A DNA stretch of 64,000 bases from the NCBI GenBank assembly GCA_947495555.1, contig CANLZI010000001.1, positions 720,861 through 784,860 of the forward strand, given 5' to 3'. This DNA is from an uncultured Erythrobacter sp. (lineage in GTDB: Bacteria > Pseudomonadota > Alphaproteobacteria > Sphingomonadales > Sphingomonadaceae). The position numbers and the translations under genes were made by a program. How positions within the stretch are numbered: the stretch's first letter is position 1; each line of letters begins with the position of its first letter. Positions 18,082 to 27,800 of the stretch are shown here, piece after piece. Below the pieces are notes generated by a model. That model was not told where the DNA came from and made no database searches. It saw only the letters and a list, made by a program, of their open reading frames with translations.

Positions 18082-18795
18082 TTAGCGGACTTTGATTTCG
18101 ACACGACGGTTTTGCAGCTCGCGCACACCATCTTCGGTCGGAACCCTGGGCTCTGTTTCGCCCTTGAAGTCGATTGAAACATTGGTTGCAGCCACACCCG
18201 ATGCGACCAGCAGCGACTGAACATTTTCAGCACGCGATTGCGAAAGTGCATCGTTGTAAGCGTTTGAACCCGAACGGTCAGCGTGGCCAACCACTGTCAG
18301 ACCCGACCAATTACACTGTTCATAATTGCCCGTGACAAAATCAATCACCTGGCTGGCTTCGGCGGGCGGTTCAGCCACGTCGAATTCAAAGAAGATCAGC
18401 TTAGGATCTTCGCACACTGGCGCTGGTGGTGGCGGTGCCGGTGGTGGCGGCGGTACAGGAACCGGTGGCACATAAGTCATCAGCTGATGCGCGCGAACAC
18501 ATTTGCCGATTGATACCGGATCCTTAGTCCGTGATTTGAGATAGCCCAGCGCGATGCCGCACTGCGCTTTGGCCTCGATCGCCCACAGATAGCGTGAATC
18601 ATTCGCATTCACGATCGCCGAGTTGTTCGAAGCTGCCAACGCATCATCAAAGCGGGACTGGATCTCTCCGTTCAGAGAGTCATAGTCCATCGCCATCAGA
18701 GCGTCTGCATCACCGTCCTGCGCCATGGCCGCCTGGTGCGTGGCCAATGCCATCACCATCGTCGCACATGTCGCGCTTAGTTTTGAGAACCGCAT
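18082..18795 (-). CDS. OmpA-domain outer membrane protein in the adhesin operon
   Basis: A 237-residue protein. The ATG at 18795 gives a clean signal peptide (MRFSKLSATC to about residue 26, AAMAQ) and has a GGGGGAAG site upstream; the frame continues 13 codons further but without a better site. The middle contains a Pro-rich linker (VPPVPVPPPPPAPPPPAPV). Residues about 130-237 form an OmpA-like peptidoglycan-binding domain (TVVGHADRSGSNAYNDALSQ, QNRRVEI). It probably anchors the secretion apparatus or adhesin at the cell wall. It lies 31 bases after the adhesin gene and 15 before tolC. Confidence 0.92.
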   Translation of the reverse strand: MRFSKLSATCATMVMALATHQAAMAQDGDADALMAMDYDSLNGEIQSRFDDALAASNNSAIVNANDSRYLWAIEAKAQCGIALGYLKSRTKDPVSIGKCVRAHQLMTYVPPVPVPPPPPAPPPPAPVCEDPKLIFFEFDVAEPPAEASQVIDFVTGNYEQCNWSGLTVVGHADRSGSNAYNDALSQSRAENVQSLLVASGVAATNVSIDFKGETEPRVPTEDGVRELQNRRVEIKVR

Positions 18796-18826
18796 ATTCT
18801 TCCCCCTGGTCAAGGATCCTATAATC

Positions 18827-21800
18827 TTAAGCATGCACTGCTGCCATAGCTGCTGCGTCTTCCGTCATGTCAGCTACGGAGCTTGCACCAAATGTGAATG
18901 CGCCCCCGTCAATGCTCTGTGCCAAAGCGTTATCAGCAAGATAGCTCATTTCGCCAGTAAAGCCAGTAACTTCGCCTGCAAAATGTTCGATCATTGCATC
19001 AATCTGCCCTTCGGCCATGATGTCATTGACGATTTCTTCGATGGCCACCGTGATATCAGCAATATCCTGGTTTCCATGCAGTCCGCTTGCTTGGGCAAGA
19101 TCAACCGGGGCAATCCCGTCATCGTTGAGTGCCAGCAAAGCTTCCATATCAGCGCCCACATCAAGTGCAGAACCTGCGTCGCTCATCACCCCGGAGTAAA
19201 CATCCGAGACGAAATCGCTCGATCCGCCAAACTCAAACCCTTGAACGCCCGCTTCTGCCATCGGGTTCATGCCGATGAATTCAACGCTGTCGAACTGGGT
19301 CAGGCTGGTGCTTGTAAAGAGCGAAAGATCGCCGGTTAGCTCTGGAATTTCAACTACGGAGTTAAACCCGCCGTCGATTGCTTCAAATGATGCCAATTCA
19401 TAGCTGGTCTCACCGAAACCTTGGAAGCCAGCGCCATTCGTTACCGAAATGTCACCGAAGCCATCCGCCATTTCACTGAAATTAACCATCATGGCGCCAA
19501 ATCCAGCAGCAGCGATCTGGGTCGATCCCGTTCCGCGCAATGCGGATTGCATCATCAGATCATTGTCATTGGAGAACGAATTCGTTCCCATGCTGATGAG
19601 AGAGCCCGAGCCGTCTGGTCCACCAAGCCCACTAACATCAGTGCCATCATCGAGCAGCGCCATTGTGTTAAAGGCAGAAGCCGTGGTTGCACCGCCGCCA
19701 AAGCTGGAAAGGGCCGAAACTGCTGGCGCATCTGGCGTTAGGCCGTCTGCGACGCGAACGCTGAAGTCTTGCGTAGTTGTCGGATCCATGTCTGCATCAG
19801 TGAACTGGACTGAGAAATCAATCGTTTCATCTATCGACTCAGACTGCACACCAACCTCGATAAGGTTAAGTTTTATCGAACCACTGACCTGATAAACATC
19901 GACCCAATCGATGAATTTACCCGGATCTTCAATCGTAAGTTGATTAACGCCATCGCTGCCAAGCACGGTGATCTCTTCAGTTGAGCCATCCGTGTAGTGA
20001 ACAACGAAGGTGATTTCCTCGCTTCCATTGAAATTGAAGAACGTAAATGTTGCAAACGCAACGTTTTCAATCTCCGGCTCAGGGTTCGGCAGGGTGTAAG
20101 GTCCAACACCGTCATAATCGTTGAGATCACCAAAATCGAAGCGCAAAAACTCGCCTTGATCGAAGTTGTTGTTGAACAGGCCCCAACCCTGCGTCGAACC
20201 GTTTACATTCGGCTCCTGAGTGAGTTCAGGGATGTCGCCAGATTTCCAATCCGCCAGTTCCTGAGCCGTAAACAATCCGCCGTTGCCAATAGGCTGATAT
20301 CCGGTGACAAAGACCAGATTGGCCATCGACGCATCGTCTGTGACGATGACGCTGCTACTCGGTCCAACACCAAATGAACTGCCTTGGCCGATCGGTGTAG
20401 GAGTAATCGTTGGATCAAGCGGAGTTACAAGATCAAAAGTGTACTGGCCAGAAGTGCCGGCATTCTCGTCGACAGTCAGTTTGAACACCTCGGTCTCATC
20501 ACCGTCAATTATTCCATCATCATCAGCATACCCGTAAAGGACATCGCCGATTTGTTGAACGAACAGTGATTGTCCACCCGAAGTCAGGCCAGTCACATCT
20601 GCGGTGATGGTAACAGAACCGGTTCCATCTGCGCCCGGAGCATAGTTCAGCGTTCCAACTGCCGGTGCGGTAGCCGGATCGTTGTCCGTTTGCTGGCTCT
20701 GAACTGTGCCCAGAGTTGGCGCATCGTCGTTGAAGAGGATCGATAGGGCTCCATTGGTATTGACATCCCCATCGCTGTCAGCTGCCCTATAGTTCAAACT
20801 CACCAATAGGCTGGCTTCATCGCCGCCCGCTGCATGCAGCACATTGTCAACCAATGTCACTGTGAAACTGCCATCAATCTGGAGATCAACTGTGAACAGA
20901 ATGCCACGCGGACCGGTCGCAGTCAGTGTCGTACCGGCCCAAGTATAGTTGACCATCTCGGTGCCCACCATGCCGCTGGTACCATCCAGGTTAGAGAAAT
21001 CGACCGTCCCTGTATCGTTACCAAAATCGACATCAATCGAACCAACGAACACGGCTTCATTGTTCTCACCAGCGCCGGTATCTCCCTGGTCAGCATCTAT
21101 GTCGCCCGTAGTTGACGCCGGATTGCCCCCAGGCAGCCCATCGTCATCAACTGCAGCAACTTCGAATTCGGGATTTGGCGTTGAGTCAGGATCGATGTTG
21201 AGAAAGACAGTCGCGGTCTCTGTATCACCATCACCATCAGTGACTGTGTAAACAAAGGTGTCCCCACCCTCTGCGCCGGCGTTCGGCGTGTAAGTGAAGG
21301 TGCCGTCATTATTATACACAACTGTGCCCTTAGTGGCCTGCGTTGTAACGGCAATATCAGTTGTCTCATCTACTCCATCCGCGCCGTATACATCGTTGTC
21401 GAGCGCGTCAGTAATGTCGAGCGGTGTGTCCTCCGCAACTGTGTAGATACCGTCGTCTTCAGCAGTCGGAACATCATCCACCACGTTTACCGTGATCGTA
21501 CCGGTTGTGCTGTTACCTTCGTCGTCTTGTGCCGTGTAGGTGAAGGTCTCACCAAACTCGGTCGAAACACCATCATTGGCATTCGGTGTTGTCTCAACAG
21601 GAGCCGTCAAGGTGTATGTAAAGTCACCCGTCGCTTCGTCGATTGCGATCGTTCCGAACGAACCAATCAGCGTGGTCGTTCCCATACCATCCGATGTACC
21701 GCCCTGGATGCCAAACTCGGTCGCACCAGCCACAACAACGGTTCCCGTGTCGCTTTCGGTGGTTTCGCTCGGCGCAGAGCCAGTTACAGAACCAGCTGCC

Positions 21801-24800
21801 ACATCACCTGCATCAACCGTTGTATCCAGCGCTTCTTCATAGACTGTAACGCTTGGTGCGTTGCCCATGAGGTTCACCGGTGAAACGGTGAAGGTCAGTG
21901 TTGTCGTGACCTCGTCCCCGTCATTGTCGACGATTGTGTAAGTGAACACATCATCGCCGCCCACGGTGATCGTATCGGCCGGAACATCATAACTATATTC
22001 ACCATTTTCATTCAGCGTAAGCGTACCGAACTCACCCGCCAGGACGAATTCGCCCGCCGCCGGAGTATCGTCGCTGGTGGCTTCATTGGTGCTGGTGATG
22101 CCGATGATTGCTGGGCTTTCTAGCCCATCTGCGCCGCCTTCGTCATTGGTTAGGACATTGCCGGTGGCAGTGCCGCCTTCATCGGCAGTGTCCGTATCTG
22201 CAACGGCCAGCGGTGTGTCATCGTCGACTGTAACAATCAGCGTACCAGTTGCATCAATCGTATCGCCATCGGCATCAGTTGCCTGGATCAGGCTGCCGAA
22301 ATCAATCTCGATATCGTTGACGTTCTCACCATCAGCCGCGACTTCGTGATCGAGCGCGCCTTGAAGCGTGAAGCTCCAATCGCCATCGCTGTTGAGGGTA
22401 AAGGTGAAGATCGGATCCACACCGGCAACCGCAACAACCGAGGTTGGTGTGATCGTATAGGTGACAGTGGCACCGTCCGATGTCAGACCAAGCGCATCTA
22501 GTGCTGCGGCCGAGCTGTCATCCAGACCATATGTCAGCGGCGCATCGGCACCAGCCGTGAACAGGCTGCCAACCGAACCACCGTCTGTCAGATCGGCACC
22601 GGGAACGTCATTCAGATCGGCATCATTGTCGATACCGTCAGGAAGACCGTCTTCGTCGACCAATCCAGTGATTGCAGCACCATTGTTGGCTATCGGCGTG
22701 TCATCATCGACAGTGATGTTGAGCACGGCAGGCGCTGTATCGCCATCACCATCGGTGAGGGTCGCGTTCAGCGTGAAATTCTGCTCGTTCTCGTCATTAT
22801 TGTTGTCATCAGCGTGCAAGATGTTTGCAACTTGAGTGACAGTATAGTCGCCAGTCGAAGTATTCAGTGTGACCTCGACTACGGTGACAAAATTGCCATC
22901 CTGGAATTGCTGGATAAACACCCCGCCATTGCCATTTGTGATGTATTGGAAGCCGGCAGGTTCACCAGCAAGTGAGAAGGCAACCGTGCCGCCGTCATTG
23001 CCGAAACCTTCGACATCATCGACGAGCGAACCGGTGGTGTTGGCCGTATCAGGGTTCTGATCGTCCGGACCGCCAGGATTGCCGCCTTGCGTATCATCAT
23101 CGAGGAACGCGGTAGCAGTAATCTCAGCTGTAGGCGTGTCGTCTGCAAAGTTCAGGCTCTGTCCGATGCCCAACTCTTCAGAAGCGGTATCGCCATCCTT
23201 GTCGGTGACCGTGCCTTCCAGCTTGATCAGATCAGCCGAAGCCAAAGTGGTGGTCGTGCCGTCACCGCCGCTAAGCGTGTGATCGATCGCACGGCTCAGG
23301 TCGAGTGTAACCTCGCCATTGGCATCCACGCTGACGCTGAACACTTCTGCGCCATTGTTTTGAGCATCAACCGCATCCGTACCGTGACGGCCAACAACTT
23401 CGCCGCCTTCGAGGAACAGGAATACCTGTTCGTCAGTGGCATTGTCATACAGACCCGAAGCTGCGCCATCGGTGACCAACAGAGCGTAGCTGGTGCTAGC
23501 CTCGCCGTCATTTCCGGCATCGAATTCGAACGCGTCAGAGAAGTCTTCGCTGTCGCTGCCCAAATCGGTGTCGCTAACCGAAAGTTCGTCAGCAAAACCC
23601 GAGGCCAGTTCAACCGAAGGTCCATCATCTAAGAAGGTCAGATTGCTGCCGATTTCGACCGATTCAGACGCTTCGTCATCATCACCATCGGTGATCGTAA
23701 CGGTCGCGCCAATCTTGCCGGCCAGGTTCAGAATGTCGTTGTGATCCACAACCACATCATCGCCGTCAACGAGGTGCTCAAGAGCAACTTTCTGCTCCAG
23801 AGTTACTGTACCATCAGGATTGATCGTGATGACGAAGGCTTCGTCGGCCCCGCCGTTAAACGTACCTGTGATAACCGTGTCGCTGGTCTGCTCCAGAATG
23901 ATGGCAAGATCGCCATCGGCTGTTTGCAGGCCGCTATCGGTCGAAGCAACCGGATCACCCAATGCGTCCAGTACCGAGATCGTATATTCGGTGTCTTTCT
24001 CGCCATCGGCACCAAAATCGCTGGTGAAGTTAATCACTGATGCGAGGCTGGTCGCGCTGATCGAGAAGACTTCCGGCGTCGCCGCATCGGTTTCATCAAC
24101 CGATACTGCTGCACCCGCGGTAACTTCGCTCAACGAAGGACCATCATCGGCAAAGCGGATGTTACCGCCCAGGTCGAGTTCAACCGGGTCAGATGCTTCA
24201 TCCTGATCGGCATCGGTAATGGTTGCTTCACCAAGAAGACTAACCTTACCATCTGCCAGCGTTGCGAATTGATCATTGTATGGGGCTGACGTGTCATTGT
24301 TATCAGCGTGATCAATTTCGGCAAATTGCGTGAGAGTCACAACACCGTCGCCATCAACGGCGATCGAGAAGACTATGTTTGCCACGTCAACATCGCCAAC
24401 AACCGCTGCTGTCGAACCGACGACTACGCCGCCGATCGAATAGAGCGTGATGGCATTATTGTTGCTGAACAGGCCAGAATCGGCATCGTCAATCCGCAGA
24501 TCAAAGTCCCAATCAACCGTGCCAGGCTCATCAGCGCCGGCATCGGAGCTGACAACCGTAAACGCACCACTGAAGTTCGCGGTCGAAACATCTGTGTCGA
24601 ACGCGAGCCCTTCGGTGAGCTCGTCCATTGTGGTCAATACCGGAGCTGCGCCATCATCCGCCTTGGCTTCGATGGAAGGTCCATCATCAGCAAACCGAAC
24701 CAGATTGGCCAGGTCATAGGTTTCTGGATCGCTGTCCACATCGCCATCTGCATCAGTGATTGTGGCAGTCGCCGTGACACCCACCAAGCCTGATGCCAGC

Positions 24801-27800
24801 TCTGCAAGCTGATCATCGTAAGGCGCAGAGGTATCGTTGTTGTCTGCATGCGTGATCTCAGAGATCTGCGTCAGCGTTACAACGCCGGTGTCAGAGGCCA
24901 CTTCAATCGTGAACACAACTGATGGGTCAGAAGCGTCAACTGGAGCGACGAGCGACGTCGAACCGACAACCGTTTCACCAATCTTGTAAACAAAGATCTC
25001 GTCAGCACCGCTGAACAGACCTGTCGCATTGGCTACGCCATCGACGGCCGCAAGCAAGGTCATTTCATAGGTGATTTCAAGCGTACCAGGCTGGTCAGCA
25101 CCGTAAGTTTCGGTTGTGACAGTGAACGCATCGCTGATGTCAGACATTGCTGTGTCAGGGCCCGGATCGGTATCCGCATCCTGAGTGATCAACATGTCAA
25201 CCGAATCGGAGCTCAATTCCAGCTCTACTGTCGGAACATCATCTTCAATGGTGACAACAATTGTGCCCGAACCGATCAGATTATTCGCCAGATCAAAGAC
25301 CTGGTAATCAAAGCTTTCCTGATCAGAGACCTGGTTGTTGCCATTGTCGCCGCCTTGGTCAGGCGTGATGCTGTCGCCGTCTACTGGAGCGGTCAGCGTG
25401 TAGCTATAACTGCCATCAGCATTCAGTGTCAGCGTACCATAGTTACCGATCGCCGGGTCATTCAGAACGTAAACAAATGGTCCGGTTGCATCGGTGACCG
25501 TGATCTGGCCGGTGGTGAAGGTTTCGCTGTTAGAAGCGGCATCGCTGCCAATTCCGTCCAGGCCAGCTTCGAACACCAGCGCACCGTTGTCAGAGACCTT
25601 ACCGGCGACATTTGCGATATCGATGACCAGTTCGGCCTCGCTCTCGTCACCATCGCCATCGCGGATGGTATAAATGAAGGTGTCGGTTGTATCAGCATTG
25701 GTCGAGTTGGCGGCAGACGCATAGGTGTAGCTGCCGTCCTGATTGATCGTCAGTGTGCCCAATGCGCTCGTGACAAAATAGTTGCCAGCGCCATCGGGGG
25801 TCGCATCAAGGCTCACACCGTCTTCGGTGCGAACGCTGACCACAGGGCCAGCATCCGAGTAACCGTCAGCACCAGAGATATCGGCCACACCATCGGTGTT
25901 ATTGGCATCTGTGCCGCCCACTCCGGTAATCACATTACCGTCAGCCGTTTGGCCTTCGACAACGCTATCTGCATCATCAACCGCAGTTGGTGTGTCGTCG
26001 ACGATCTCTACGTCGAGAACAGCATCATCGCTAGAACCGTCAACATCGTCAGCGGTCACGGTCAGCATCTCTACGAGAGCCGCATCGTTCAAACCGGTGT
26101 GCTCGAGCGTGTTGTCGAGCAGCGTCGCGGTGTAATCGAACGTCGCGCTGATCACAGTCGTGCCATCAGCTGCAAAGGTCGGCGTCCAGCCTGTCACCGT
26201 GACAGAGTATACCCCGTCATTGGCAACTTCGGTCGCGGTGAACACACCATCAACAACCACGTCAACGCCATTGACCTGAACATCGTCCAGACCATCAGGT
26301 GAGGTCACACCAAAGGTGCCGTTCTGGAACAATGGATCGGACTGGTCTGAACCTTGATCATCATTGGCATTGGCCAGATCATCTTCGTCCAGCGATACTT
26401 CAGGCGCTTGGCCATCAAGACCGTTCACGGTCACAATGTCGTCTTCGCCGTTCAGCGTAATCGTCAGCGTCGCGTCAGAGGTGTCTCCGTCGCCATCAAC
26501 CAGCGTGTAATCGAACTCTTCAACAAAGCTCTCGCCATCGCTCAGCGTCTCAAGCTGAGAGATACCGAACGCGGTCAGAGTGTAAGTGTAAGAACCATCA
26601 GCGTTCAGAACCAGATCACCATAGGTGCCGGCGATTGTACCAGCGTTCTGAACAACCGCGCCATCAGCGCCAACCGTGTCAGCACCATTGTCGCCATTGG
26701 CTTCAGCATTGGTAATCACATTGCCCGAAGTCGATACCGGACCACCTTCATCCAGGCTATCCGTATCATCAACCGCAGTTGGTGTGTCGTCGACGATCTC
26801 TACGTCGAGAACAGCATCATCGCTAGAACCGTCAACATCGTCGGCGGTCACGGTCAGCATCTCTACGAGAGCCGCATCGTTCAAACCGGTGTGCTCGAGC
26901 GTGTTGTCGAGCAGCGTCGCGGTGTAATCGAACGTCGCGCTGATCACAGTCGTGCCATCAGCTGCAAAGGTCGGCGTCCAGCCTGTCACCGTGACAGAGT
27001 ATACCCCGTCATTGGCAACTTCGGTCGCGGTGAACACACCATCAACAACCACGTCAACGCCATTGACCTGAACATCGTCCAGACCATCAGGTGAGGTCAC
27101 ACCAAAGGTGCCGTTCTGGAACAATGGATCGGACTGGTCCGAACCTTGATCATCATTGGCATTGGCCAGATCATCTTCGTCCAGCGATACTTCAGGCGCT
27201 TGGCCATCAAGACCGTTCACGGTCACAATGTCGTCTTCGCCGTTCAGCGTAATCGTCAGCGTCGCGTCAGAGGTGTCTCCGTCGCCATCAACCAGCGTGT
27301 AATCGAACTCTTCAACAAAGCTCTCGCCATCGCTCAGCGTCTCAAGCTGAGAGATACCGAACGCGGTCAGAGTGTAAGTGTAAGAACCATCAGCGTTCAG
27401 AACCAGATCACCATAGGTGCCGGCGATTGTACCAGCGTTCTGAACAACCGCGCCATCAGCGCCAACCGTGTCAGCACCATTGTCGCCATTGGCTTCAGCA
27501 TTGGTAATCACATTGCCCGAAGTCGATACCGGACCACCTTCATCCAGGCTATCCGTATCATCAACCGCAGTTGGAACATCGTCCAGAATGTTGATGACCA
27601 GATCGGTCGAGGCCGTGTCGCCATCGCTGTCTGTAACAACCAGCTCAAACGCATCCGTATCAGGATCGCTCAGCGTGTTGTCGGTCAATTCATAGCTGTA
27701 GCTATATTCGCCATTGGTCAGCGTGATCGTGAGAACACCCTTGTCCGTTGGAACTGTGCCGCCAGCGGTAACATCAACGCCATTGATAACCAGCGAAGCA

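Noticed and set aside
25973..27574. Possible CRISPR or satellite array
   Set aside because: The repeat unit is 792 bp with no spacers and is in frame within one gene, so it is a coding tandem duplication.
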